From an uncultured Paracoccus sp. (GTDB taxonomy: Bacteria > Pseudomonadota > Alphaproteobacteria > Rhodobacterales > Rhodobacteraceae): a DNA stretch of 64,000 nt. The DNA lies in NCBI RefSeq assembly GCF_937873615.1, contig NZ_CALMYP010000057.1, forward strand, positions 62,001 to 126,000, given 5' to 3'. Every line of letters starts with the position of its first letter. Position 1 is the stretch's first letter. A model generated the notes under the pieces. The model did no database searches. It saw only the letters and a list, made by a program, of their open reading frames with translations, and was not told where the DNA came from. A program made the translations under genes and the position numbers. This document shows positions 24,307-32,961 of this stretch, piece after piece.

Positions 24307-25738
24307 CCCCCCTGTCGCGCTCTGGATCGAGGGCGGGCACGGACCGGTCATCCATGCCGCGAATGCCGCTGCCCAAACCGCCGGCATCGCCCCCGGCGCG
24401 CGGCTGACCGATATGCGCGCGCTCTGCCCGGCCCTGCACGCTGCCCCCGCCGATCCCCAAGGCGATGCGGCGGCACTGGCGCAACTGGCGCTCTGGTCGC
24501 GGCGCTTCTGCCCCTGGACCGCCATGGATGCCAGCGGCCCCGGCCCTGCCGGGCTGGTCATGGACATCACCGGCAGCGCCCATCTGTGGGGGGGAGAGGT
24601 CGGGATGATGGCGGCGATGGTGGCCGAATTCGGCAGGCTCGGCCATCTGGCGCAGGCCGCCTTCGCCCCGACATGGGGCGCGGCCTGGGCGCTGGCACGG
24701 CTGGACCCCGGACGCATCGCGACCAAGACCGAGGCCGCGCATCCGCTGCCGGCCTCAGCCCTGCGGCTTTCAGGCGATACGGTCCTGCTGCTGCGCCGGC
24801 TCGGGCTGAAGACGGTGGGCGATCTGGCCGCCATGCCGCGCATCACCCTGGCTCGGCGCTTCAATCGCCACGATGCCGCCGATAACCCACTGATCCGGCT
24901 GGACCAGTTGAGCGGCCGCCTGGCCGAGCCGATCAACCCGCCCCATCCCCCGGCCCGCTTCCGGATCGAGGCGCGGCTGCCCGAGCCGGTACAGGACCCG
25001 ACCCATCACCTGCCCGATCTCTCAGCCGCGCTTTGCCGCGCGCTTGCGGCGGCGGCGCAGGGCGCGCGGCGGCTGCGGCTGTCAGTCTGGCGCACCGATG
25101 GCGAGATGCGCTGGATCGAGGCCGGCGCCGCCACCCCCACCCGCGACCCCGACCATATCGCCTTCCTGTTCCGCGAGCGGCTGGAGAAGATCGACCCCGG
25201 TTTCGGCTTCGACCTGATCGAACTGGCCGCGCCGGAGACCGAAACCTTCGCCCCCAGCCAGCGCGACCTGACCGGCCGCCGCGATGACAGCCGCGACCTG
25301 CCGCGCCTGATCGACCGGCTGGCCGCGCGTTTCGGGCCGGACCGGTTGCTGCGGCCTGTCGTGCTGAACAGCCATATCCCCGAACGCAGCCGGGGAGAGG
25401 TCGCGGCCACCGCCCCGGCCCCGAACGCGCAGGACCAGCCCGAAGACCGCCCCCTGCGCATCTTCGATCCCGCCGAGGAGGTTCGTGTCCTCTATGCCGT
25501 TCCCAAAGGCCCGCCGGCGCAATTCCAGTGGCGCGGCCACCCGACCCGCATTGCCCGCTGGCAGGGGCCGGAACGGATCGCGCCGGAATGGTGGCTCGAC
25601 CGGCCCGGCACGAGGCTGCGCGATTACTACAAGGTCGAGGATGAGACCGGTCAGCGTCTGTGGCTCTATCGCGAGGGGCTGGCCGGCGACGGGCGCGGCG
25701 GGCCGCCCCGCTGGTTCGTGCAGGGGGTCTTCGCCTGA
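24194..25738 (+). CDS. imuB: ImuB, Y-family polymerase-like mutasome hub
   Basis: A 514-residue protein of the Y-family polymerase fold that lacks the catalytic acidic residues and acts as adaptor between the sliding clamp, ImuA and DnaE2. Family marks are the start RIACISLPSFAMERHLRR, VMDITGSAHLWGGE (about residue 115), LGLKTVGDLAAMPRITLARRF (helix-hairpin-helix region) and the C-terminal RVLYAVPKGPPAQFQWRG...GPERIAPEWW...RDYYKVEDETGQRLWLYRE. The ATG at 24194 fits the family start, which makes it overlap imuA by 113 bases in another frame. Its stop overlaps the dnaE2 start (TGATG). Confidence 0.92.
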   Translation: MTPPRRIACISLPSFAMERHLRRTTHSQPQTGAAPPADPPVALWIEGGHGPVIHAANAAAQTAGIAPGARLTDMRALCPALHAAPADPQGDAAALAQLALWSRRFCPWTAMDASGPGPAGLVMDITGSAHLWGGEVGMMAAMVAEFGRLGHLAQAAFAPTWGAAWALARLDPGRIATKTEAAHPLPASALRLSGDTVLLLRRLGLKTVGDLAAMPRITLARRFNRHDAADNPLIRLDQLSGRLAEPINPPHPPARFRIEARLPEPVQDPTHHLPDLSAALCRALAAAAQGARRLRLSVWRTDGEMRWIEAGAATPTRDPDHIAFLFRERLEKIDPGFGFDLIELAAPETETFAPSQRDLTGRRDDSRDLPRLIDRLAARFGPDRLLRPVVLNSHIPERSRGEVAATAPAPNAQDQPEDRPLRIFDPAEEVRVLYAVPKGPPAQFQWRGHPTRIARWQGPERIAPEWWLDRPGTRLRDYYKVEDETGQRLWLYREGLAGDGRGGPPRWFVQGVFA

Positions 25739-28700
25739 TGCCCGACCATGACCGCCCGCGCCGCGCACCCCTGACCGGGGATTTCGCCCCCAACCCCCGC
25801 GCCGCTTTCATTGAGCTTGGCGTGACCACGCCGTTTTCCTTCCTGCGCGGCGCCAGCCCGGCCGAGGATCTGGTCGCGACCGCCCATGCGCTCGGCTATG
25901 ACGCGATCGGGGTGGCCGACCTGAACAGCCTCGCCGGCGTGGTGCGGCTGCATGTGGCGGCGCTGAAGGCGCGGATGCGGCCAGTGATCGGGGCGCGGAT
26001 CGTGCTGGCCGATGGCACCGCGTTTCTGGCCTATCCGAAGGACCGGGCGGCTTACGGGCGGCTCTCGACGCTGATCGCCAAGGGGCGGCGGCACGATCTG
26101 GACGGCAACTGGCAGGCCAAGGGGCAATGCGACCTGAGCCTGGACGATCTGGCGGGTCACGCCGAGGGGCTGCAACTGATCTGGACCCCGCCCGAGCATT
26201 GCGACAAGGCGGAACTGGCCGCCCTGCCCGCTCTGGCCGCGCGGCTGCCGGGGCTGGGCCATGTCGCGGCCTCTTATCTTTATCGCGGCGATGACGTGGC
26301 CCGGATCAACCGGCTGGAACGGGCGGCGCGGGCTTCGGGGCTGGCGCTTCTCGCCACCAATGACGTGCATTACCACGCGCCCGAATGCCGCCCCCTGCAG
26401 GACGTGATGACCTGTATCCGCGAGGGCGTGACCATCGACCGCGCCGGTCGCCTGCTGAACTCCAATGCCGAACGGCACCTGAAATCGCCGGCGGAAATGG
26501 CGCGGCTTTTCGCCCGCTGGCCCGATGCGCTGGCACAATCGCGCCGCATCGCCGATGCCTGCGATTTCCGGCTGACGGATCTCGCCTATGAATATCCGCG
26601 CGAAACCGTGCCCGCAGGCCAGACGCCCGAGGATCATCTGGCCACCCTGACCTGGCAGGGCGCCGCCGAACGCTATCCCTCTGGCATCCCCGACAAGGTC
26701 CGCGCCCAGTTGCGGCACGAATTGACCCTGATCGCGAAGAAACGCATCGCCCAGTATTTCCTGACCGTGCATGAAATCGTCCGCTTCGCCCGCAGCCAGG
26801 ACATCCTCTGCCAGGGGCGCGGTTCCGCCGCGAACAGCGCGGTCTGCTATGTCTTGGGCATCACCCCGGTCGATCCGGCCACCAGCGAGTTGCTGTTCGA
26901 GCGTTTCATCAGCGAATCCCGCGACGAGCCGCCCGATATCGACGTCGATTTCGAACATGAACGCCGCGAGGAGGTGATCCAGCATATCTATGCCAAATAC
27001 GGTCGCGACCGGGCCGGGCTTTGCGCGACGGTGATCCATTACCGCCCGCGCAGCGCCATCCGCGAAGTCGGCCGCGCCATGGGCCTGTCCGAGGACGTGA
27101 CCGGGGCACTGGCGAATACCGTCTGGGGCAGTTGGGGCGAAGATCTGGAACATGCGGATCAGGCCGGGCTGCCCCTGTGCGACAGGCGCATGGCGATGAC
27201 CATCCGCCTGGCCGAGCAGATGATCGGCATGCCGCGCCACCTGTCCCAGCATGTCGGCGGCTTCATCCTGACCGAGGGACCGCTGACCGAAACCGTCCCC
27301 ATCGGCAATGGCGCCATGCCCGAACGCAGCTTCATCGAATGGGACAAGGACGATATCGACGCTTTGGGGATCCTCAAGGTCGATGTGCTGGCGCTTGGGA
27401 TGTTGACCTGCATCCGCAAATGTTTCGACATGATCTCAGCGCATTACGGAAAGGATTTCACGCTCGCCAACCTGCCTCCCGAAGACCCCGAGGTTTACGC
27501 CATGCTGTCGAAGGGCGACAGCGTCGGCGTCTTTCAGGTCGAAAGCCGGGCACAGATGAACATGCTGCCGCGCCTGCGCCCGCAATGTTTCTATGATCTG
27601 GTGATCGAGGTCGCCATCGTCCGCCCCGGCCCGATCCAGGGCGACATGGTCCATCCCTATCTGCGCCGCCGCAATGGCAAGGAGGCCGAGGAATACCCCT
27701 CGCCCGCCGCGCCCCATGACCCGGATGAATTGCGTGGGATCCTCGGTCGCACCAAGGGCGTGCCGATCTTCCAGGAACAGGCAATGAAGATCGCCATGGT
27801 CGCGGCCGAGTTCTCGGATGCCGAGGCGAACGAGCTGCGCCGTGCCATGGCCACCTTCCGCTCGCGCGGGACCATCGGCGAGTTGCAGGACAAGATGGTC
27901 GGGCGCATGGTCGGGCGCGGCTATGACCCCGATTTCGCCCGGCGCTGCTTCGACCAGATCAAGGGTTTTGGCGATTACGGCTTTCCCGAAAGTCATGCGG
28001 CGGCCTTCGCGCATCTGGTCTATGTCTCGTCCTGGCTGAAGCTGCGCTATCCGGCCGCCTTCGCAGCCGCGCTTCTGAACAGTCAGCCGATGGGGTTTTA
28101 TGCCCCGGCCCAGATCGTGCGCGATGCGCGCGAACATGGTGTCACCGTGCTGCCGGCGGATGTGAATTACTCGGATTGGGACAACCTGCTGGAGCCCTGC
28201 GACAGCGGTTTCGCGCTGCGGCTGGGTCTGCGCCAGATCGACGGCACCCGGGCCGAGGAGGTCGCACGGCTGATTGCGTCCCGCGACGTGCCCTATGCTT
28301 CCCCCGAAGACCTGCAACGCCGCGCCCGCCTGGGTGCCGCCGCGATCCGACGCCTGGCGGAAGGCGACGCTTTCGGTTCGACCGGGCGCGACCGGCGGGC
28401 GGCGATGTGGGACGCCCGGGCGCTGAAGGACGCGCCGGCGCTGCCGCTTTTCGCGCAGGACGAGGGCGAGGAACCCGCAGCCCCCCTGCCCGCCATGCCG
28501 GTCTGCGAGCAGGTCGTCGCCGATTACCAGACCCTGCGGCTGTCGCTGAAGGCCCATCCGATGCGCTTCCTGCGCGCCAGCCTGCGCGCGCAGGGCTATG
28601 TCACCACCGGCGATCTGGCCGGGCTGCGCAATGGCGCGCCGGTCCGGCTGGCCGGGCTGGTGCTGATCCGGCAGCGCCCCGGCTCGGCCAAGGGGGTCTG

Positions 28701-28986
28701 CTTCATCACGCTGGAGGATGAGGCCGGCAGCGCCAATCTGGTGCTCTGGCCGACGGTGTTCGAGGCGTTCCGCAAACCCGCCATGACCGCCCGCGTTCTG
28801 GCCGTTTCCGGTCAGGTCCAGCGGGCCGAAGGGGTGACGCATGTCGTTGTCGGCAAACTGACCGACCGCAGCGACGTGCTGGCCCGGCTGGCAGGCATGA
28901 CCGGCCCGGCACCGAAACCGGGCACGCAGGGGCGTCACCACCCGCGCAATCTGCGGGTGCTGCCGAATTCACGGGATTTCCACTGA
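25738..28986 (+). CDS. dnaE2: Error-prone DNA polymerase DnaE2
   Basis: A 1082-residue C-family polymerase alpha subunit responsible for damage-induced mutagenesis. The N-terminal PHP domain starts FIELGVTTPFSFLRGASPAEDLVATA; the palm has the catalytic acidic motif PPDIDVDFEHERREEVI (about residue 398); further DnaE marks are GRGSAANSAVCYVLGITPVDP, QVESRAQMNMLPRL and RPGPIQGDMVHPYLRRR. The C-terminal OB fold (GLVLIRQRPGSAKGVCFITLEDE) is present and the clamp/tau-binding tail of DnaE1 is missing, as expected for DnaE2. The ATG overlaps the imuB stop, so it belongs to the LexA-controlled operon. Confidence 0.95.
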   Translation: MPDHDRPRRAPLTGDFAPNPRAAFIELGVTTPFSFLRGASPAEDLVATAHALGYDAIGVADLNSLAGVVRLHVAALKARMRPVIGARIVLADGTAFLAYPKDRAAYGRLSTLIAKGRRHDLDGNWQAKGQCDLSLDDLAGHAEGLQLIWTPPEHCDKAELAALPALAARLPGLGHVAASYLYRGDDVARINRLERAARASGLALLATNDVHYHAPECRPLQDVMTCIREGVTIDRAGRLLNSNAERHLKSPAEMARLFARWPDALAQSRRIADACDFRLTDLAYEYPRETVPAGQTPEDHLATLTWQGAAERYPSGIPDKVRAQLRHELTLIAKKRIAQYFLTVHEIVRFARSQDILCQGRGSAANSAVCYVLGITPVDPATSELLFERFISESRDEPPDIDVDFEHERREEVIQHIYAKYGRDRAGLCATVIHYRPRSAIREVGRAMGLSEDVTGALANTVWGSWGEDLEHADQAGLPLCDRRMAMTIRLAEQMIGMPRHLSQHVGGFILTEGPLTETVPIGNGAMPERSFIEWDKDDIDALGILKVDVLALGMLTCIRKCFDMISAHYGKDFTLANLPPEDPEVYAMLSKGDSVGVFQVESRAQMNMLPRLRPQCFYDLVIEVAIVRPGPIQGDMVHPYLRRRNGKEAEEYPSPAAPHDPDELRGILGRTKGVPIFQEQAMKIAMVAAEFSDAEANELRRAMATFRSRGTIGELQDKMVGRMVGRGYDPDFARRCFDQIKGFGDYGFPESHAAAFAHLVYVSSWLKLRYPAAFAAALLNSQPMGFYAPAQIVRDAREHGVTVLPADVNYSDWDNLLEPCDSGFALRLGLRQIDGTRAEEVARLIASRDVPYASPEDLQRRARLGAAAIRRLAEGDAFGSTGRDRRAAMWDARALKDAPALPLFAQDEGEEPAAPLPAMPVCEQVVADYQTLRLSLKAHPMRFLRASLRAQGYVTTGDLAGLRNGAPVRLAGLVLIRQRPGSAKGVCFITLEDEAGSANLVLWPTVFEAFRKPAMTARVLAVSGQVQRAEGVTHVVVGKLTDRSDVLARLAGMTGPAPKPGTQGRHHPRNLRVLPNSRDFH

Positions 28987-28996
28987 TCGCGCTTCG

Positions 28997-29875
28997 TCAG
29001 TTCACCTGAATGCGGATCGGCAGATCGAAGGAGGCCGCCCTGCCATTCGGCGGTGCCGGCATGTTCGGCATCCCCGAGGCAAGACCCGCAAGCGTCGAAT
29101 CGACCCGGGCATCGCCGGTCGCCCCGACCAACCGGGCCGAGGTCGCGCCGCTGGCCGCGATCGAGACCCGCACCGTCACCGTCATCTGCCCCCGGTGCCC
29201 GCTGCCGCGTATCCGGCGGCTGGACATCTGGCGCACGATCCGCGACCGGACCTGCGATTGCCAGCCTGCCTGCTGGCGCGCCGTAGCCGCCGGGTTGCCC
29301 TGCCGCTGGCCCTCGCCGCCCCCGGCCTTGCGCTGCACCTGGCCCGGCTGCTGCACCTGCCGGCTTTGCCGCGCCGGTTCGGCCTGCCGTTGCGGTTCCT
29401 GCTGTTGCGGTTCCTGCCGGGTCTGCTGGCGTTGCGGTTCAGGCGTGCGGCGTGGCGGGCGGGCCATGGGCCGCTCGGAGGCGGACAGAAGCAGCGCGGA
29501 CTCCGGCAGAAGTGCTGCGAAATCGGTGATCGGGGGCAGTTCCGTCAGCGGCGGCGGCTGGAAATCCGGGGCGGAAACGGGGTCCGGGATCAGATCCGCA
29601 AAATCCTCGACCGGCGGCAGTTCCTGAAAATCGGGCGGGGTGAAATCCGGCACAGGCTCAGCCTCGCCCGCCACGGCCTCCGGGCTTTCGGCGGCAGCCG
29701 GGGCCTCCTCCGGGGCGGGTGCCGGCGCCAGATCTATCGCAATGGCGTCGGGAAGACCGGCGATCTCGCCCCGCTCAGCCGCCTGGACCAGCCAGAAGCC
29801 GGCCCCGACATGCGCGGCCAGCACAAGCGCGCCGCCAAGCCCCCAGCGGGCGAATTCGCCGCCCCAACCTGTCAT
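28997..29875 (-). CDS. tonB: TonB energy transducer
   Basis: A 292-residue periplasm-spanning protein: one N-terminal membrane helix (about residues 12-32), a long Pro/Glu and then Gln/Arg-rich spacer, and a TonB C-terminal domain (about 200-292: WQSQVRSRIVRQM...GQMTVTVRVSIAASGATSARLVGATGDARVD). It passes proton-motive energy from ExbBD to outer-membrane receptors for iron chelates or vitamins. Last gene of exbB-exbD-tonB, with a 4-base ATGA overlap to exbD. The repeat-rich glutamine stretch (EPQRQQTRQEPQQQEPQRQ) is typical for alphaproteobacterial TonB. Confidence 0.87.
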   Translation of the reverse strand: MTGWGGEFARWGLGGALVLAAHVGAGFWLVQAAERGEIAGLPDAIAIDLAPAPAPEEAPAAAESPEAVAGEAEPVPDFTPPDFQELPPVEDFADLIPDPVSAPDFQPPPLTELPPITDFAALLPESALLLSASERPMARPPRRTPEPQRQQTRQEPQQQEPQRQAEPARQSRQVQQPGQVQRKAGGGEGQRQGNPAATARQQAGWQSQVRSRIVRQMSSRRIRGSGHRGQMTVTVRVSIAASGATSARLVGATGDARVDSTLAGLASGMPNMPAPPNGRAASFDLPIRIQVN

Positions 29876-30306
29876 GGGCCGGCATTCCCCGCCGGCCCGC
29901 TTTCCAGCCCGACAAGCGCGATCCGGTTATAGGAAATGTCGCGCAGAAGGTTCATCACCTCCATCACCTCGCCATAGCTGACCGATTTGTCGGCGCGCAG
30001 GAAGACCCGCGTCTCGCGGTCGCCCTCGGTCGCGGCATCGAGCGCTGCGGGCAAGCCATCCACGGTCACCGCCTCCTGTCCCAGCGTCAGGCTCAGGTCG
30101 GGCGCGATGGTCAGCCAGACCGGCTGATCGGGCCGTTCCGAGGCGACCCCGCGCGAGGGCGGCAGATCGACATTGATATCCACCGTCGCCAGCGGTGCGG
30201 CGACCATGAAGATGATCAGCAGCACCAGCATCACGTCGATGAAGGGGGTGACATTGATCTCGTGGTTTTCCTCAAGCGTATCGCCTTCCTGAAAGCGGCC
30301 AGCCAT
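29872..30306 (-). CDS. exbD: ExbD biopolymer transport protein
   Basis: A 144-residue protein with one membrane helix (residues about 22-42). The helix has the essential aspartate in NVTPFIDVMLVLLIIFMVAAPL, the proton-carrying residue of the ExbD/TolR family. The periplasmic part includes FLRADKSVSYGEVMEVMNLLRD. It forms the motor with ExbB that drives TonB. Start 30306; exbB ends 2 bases before it. Confidence 0.93.
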   Translation of the reverse strand: MAGRFQEGDTLEENHEINVTPFIDVMLVLLIIFMVAAPLATVDINVDLPPSRGVASERPDQPVWLTIAPDLSLTLGQEAVTVDGLPAALDAATEGDRETRVFLRADKSVSYGEVMEVMNLLRDISYNRIALVGLESGPAGNAGP

Positions 30307-30307
30307 G

Positions 30308-31108
30308 TCAGCCCCCCTGCCGGCTGCGGAAATCGAGGTCGCGGCTGACCAGTCGCTCGATCCCGGCGGCGGCCTCGTTCAGGCGCATCCGGTAGCCGGC
30401 GATCTCGCGGGCGAAATAGTTGTAGATGACCACCGCCGGAATCGCCGCGACCAGACCCAGGGCCGTGGCCAGCAGCGCCTCGGCAATGCCCGGCGCCACG
30501 ACGGCAAGGTTGGTGGTCTGCGCTTCGGAAATGCCGATGAAGCTGTTCATGATCCCCCAGACGGTGCCGAACAGCCCGACAAAGGGCGCGGTCGAGCCGA
30601 TGGTGGCGAGCACGCCGGTGCCGATCCCGGCCCGACGCCCGGCAAAGGCAACGATGCTGGACAGATAGGAACCGATACGCTCCTTCAGCCCCGCCGCGCC
30701 CGCCGCATCCAGTGCCGGGGCGGAGCGGTTCATCTCACTCTCGACCGCGCGCAGCATCTGCGCGGCCGGAGAGTTGCGCCCATGCGTGGCCGCCACCGCT
30801 TCGGGCAGGTCGGCGGCGCGGGCGATGATGCCGGCAACCTCGCGCGCGTTGCGATTGGCGCCCCGGATCTCGACCAGTTTTACCACCAGCACCGTCCAGG
30901 TCACGACCGAGGCGAAGGCAAGGCCGATCATCACCGCCTTCACCACGATATCGGCCGCCATGAACATCCCCCAGGGGGACAGGTCATGCGGCAGGACAGC
31001 GCCCGCGAAGGCGATCACCTCGCCGACGGTTTGCGCCCCTGCCGGGGTCGCGGCGGAAAGGGCAAGGGCGGCAATCGGAAGAAAGCTGCGGAAGGGGCGC
31101 TGAAACAT
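30308..31108 (-). CDS. exbB: ExbB biopolymer transport protein
   Basis: A 266-residue protein with an N-terminal signal-like stretch ([13 protein letters not shown]) and three membrane helices. The conserved region is [30 protein letters not shown]...[27 protein letters not shown], the MotA/TolQ/ExbB signature. The long periplasmic N-terminus marks the TonB-linked ExbB type. I chose ATG 31108 (MFQRPFRS); a longer frame starting at 31234 would include the promoter region. Encodes the stator partner of ExbD and TonB. Confidence 0.92.
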   Translation of the reverse strand: MFQRPFRSFLPIAALALSAATPAGAQTVGEVIAFAGAVLPHDLSPWGMFMAADIVVKAVMIGLAFASVVTWTVLVVKLVEIRGANRNAREVAGIIARAADLPEAVAATHGRNSPAAQMLRAVESEMNRSAPALDAAGAAGLKERIGSYLSSIVAFAGRRAGIGTGVLATIGSTAPFVGLFGTVWGIMNSFIGISEAQTTNLAVVAPGIAEALLATALGLVAAIPAVVIYNYFAREIAGYRMRLNEAAAGIERLVSRDLDFRSRQGG

Positions 31109-31161
31109 GGGTCGGCTCGGCAGTTGAAAAGCGGATATCCGGCGGGGCCGGTGCGCAGCGG

Positions 31162-31189
31162 ATATTTCAAATCCGAGTATTATTGTCAA
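31162..31189 (-). promoter_or_regulatory. Promoter candidate for exbB-exbD-tonB
   Basis: On the minus strand TTGACA (complement of 31184-31189), 16-bp spacer, AAATAT (complement of 31162-31167) forms a good sigma70-like promoter 54 bases before the exbB start. The AT-rich spacer could hold an iron regulator site, but I could not match a Fur or Irr box with confidence. Confidence 0.5.
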
Positions 31190-31413
31190 CATACGCCCTT
31201 CCTTCCCGGCCCAGCCCTTGCTGCCGGCATCCATTACACGCGTTCTTTACCAAGGATCATCTGGCATATGCGCATGAATCCGCCGATTTATCCGCTGTCA
31301 AACCAACCTGCGTGAATTTCCGCCAATTCGATGCCGCACCCTTCCGTGTTTCTTGCCGTTGTCATCGCGATGACATAATGGGCGATTGAAGCCTCTGTTT
31401 GGATATTACCAGA

Positions 31414-32955
31414 GTGAAACGCCGTTTTTTCCTTGGATCTATCTCTGCCGCGATGACGCTCGGTCACGCAGCGAAGCCCTTCGCGCAAGAGGCCGCACCG
31501 CCCGATGCAGCACCCGCCGCCCCTTTCGGATTCGAAAGCGTCGCCGCGATTGCGGCGGGGGTTTCCGCGCGCGCCTGGGAAAACCCCTCGCGGCCACTGA
31601 CCGGGCCTTACGCGGATATCAACTACGACGCCTATCGCGGCATCCGCTTCCGCCGCGACGCCGATCCGTGGAAGGATATCGGCGGATTCGGGCTGGACCT
31701 GCTGTCGCCGGGGATGATCTTCCACGAGCCGGTGCGGATCAATTTCGTCACCGGCGGCGTGCCGCGCGCGATGCCCTTCGATCCTTCGGTCTTCGATTTC
31801 GATCCGGCCTTCTTCCCCGAGGATGCCAGCCAGGCCAGCCCCGATGAAATGGGCTGGTCGGGCTTTCGCATCCGCCACGCGCTGAACCGGCCCGACGTGC
31901 TGGACGAGCTGGCGGTGTTTCAGGGCGCCTCCTATTTCCGCATCCTCGGCCGGGGCAGCCATTACGGGCTTTCGGCGCGCGGGCTGGCCATCGGCACCGG
32001 CAGCGCCGAGGGCGAGGAGTTTCCGGTCTTCAACGAGTTCTGGATCCACGATCCGAACCCGGAAACCGGCACCATCACCATTCAGGCGCTGCTCGACAGC
32101 CGCTCGGTCGCGGGGGCCTATGAATTCGTCATCGCACCCGGCGCGGCCACGGTGCTGACCACGCGCGTGGCCCTGTTCCCGCGCAAGGACATGAGCAATG
32201 TGGGCATCGCACCCCTGACCTCGATGTTCTGGTTCGGGCCGGCCGATGGCGCCGGTCAGGACGATTATCGCCCCGCCGTTCACGACAGCGACGGGTTGCA
32301 GATGTGGACCGGCAGCGGCCAGCAGTTGTGGCGCGTCCTCAGCAACCCGGCGAAGCTGCAGATCTCGGCCTTCGTCGATCAGGACCCGCGCGGCTTCGGG
32401 CTGATCCAGCGCCCGCGCGCCTTCGCCGATTACGAGGATGCCGAGGCCCGCTATGAGAAACGCCCCTCGGCCTGGATCGAGCCGACCGGCGATTGGGGAC
32501 GCGGCAATGTCACCCTGATCGAGATCCCGGTCGACAGCGAGTTTCATGACAATATCGTCAGCTACTGGCAGCCGGCTGAACCGCTGAAGGCCGGCAACCG
32601 CACCGATTTCGGCTATCGGCTGGGCTTCGGCAACGAGGTCGTGGCCCCGACCACGCTGGCGCAGGTCGTCTCGACCCGTTCGGGCCTGTCGATCAACCGC
32701 AAGAATGTCCGCAGCTTCTTCGTCGATTTCGAACTGGCCCCCTTCGAGGGCCGCGACGATCCCGAGATCGAGCTGAGCGCGGCGCGCGGCACGCTGGAAC
32801 ATCCCTATATCCTGCGCCTGCCCGCCGAAAACATCCTGCGCCTGTCCTTCGAATATGTCCCCGACGGCTCGGGCGCCTCGGATCTGAGCGCGGTGCTGCG
32901 CGGCCCGGAGGGAAATCTGACGGAAACCTGGCTGTACCGCTGGTCCGGGGGCTGA
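31414..32955 (+). CDS. opgG: Periplasmic glucan biosynthesis protein, OpgG/OpgD family
   Basis: A 513-residue periplasmic protein (MdoG family) that shapes osmoregulated periplasmic glucans, adding beta-1,6 branches or modifying the backbone made by OpgH. It begins KRRFFLGSISAAM, a twin-arginine type signal, as in OpgD. Family segments visible: YDAYRGIRFRRDADPW, VFQGASYFRILGRGSHYGLSARGLAIGTG, GEEFPVFNEFWIHDP and DVNDWGRG-like PTGDWGRGNVTLIEIP. The GTG at 31414 is preferred over a TTG 15 bases upstream; neither has a strong ribosome site. The start is therefore uncertain. It leads the opg operon. Confidence 0.87.
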   Translation: MKRRFFLGSISAAMTLGHAAKPFAQEAAPPDAAPAAPFGFESVAAIAAGVSARAWENPSRPLTGPYADINYDAYRGIRFRRDADPWKDIGGFGLDLLSPGMIFHEPVRINFVTGGVPRAMPFDPSVFDFDPAFFPEDASQASPDEMGWSGFRIRHALNRPDVLDELAVFQGASYFRILGRGSHYGLSARGLAIGTGSAEGEEFPVFNEFWIHDPNPETGTITIQALLDSRSVAGAYEFVIAPGAATVLTTRVALFPRKDMSNVGIAPLTSMFWFGPADGAGQDDYRPAVHDSDGLQMWTGSGQQLWRVLSNPAKLQISAFVDQDPRGFGLIQRPRAFADYEDAEARYEKRPSAWIEPTGDWGRGNVTLIEIPVDSEFHDNIVSYWQPAEPLKAGNRTDFGYRLGFGNEVVAPTTLAQVVSTRSGLSINRKNVRSFFVDFELAPFEGRDDPEIELSAARGTLEHPYILRLPAENILRLSFEYVPDGSGASDLSAVLRGPEGNLTETWLYRWSGG

Positions 32956-32961
32956 GCCTTG

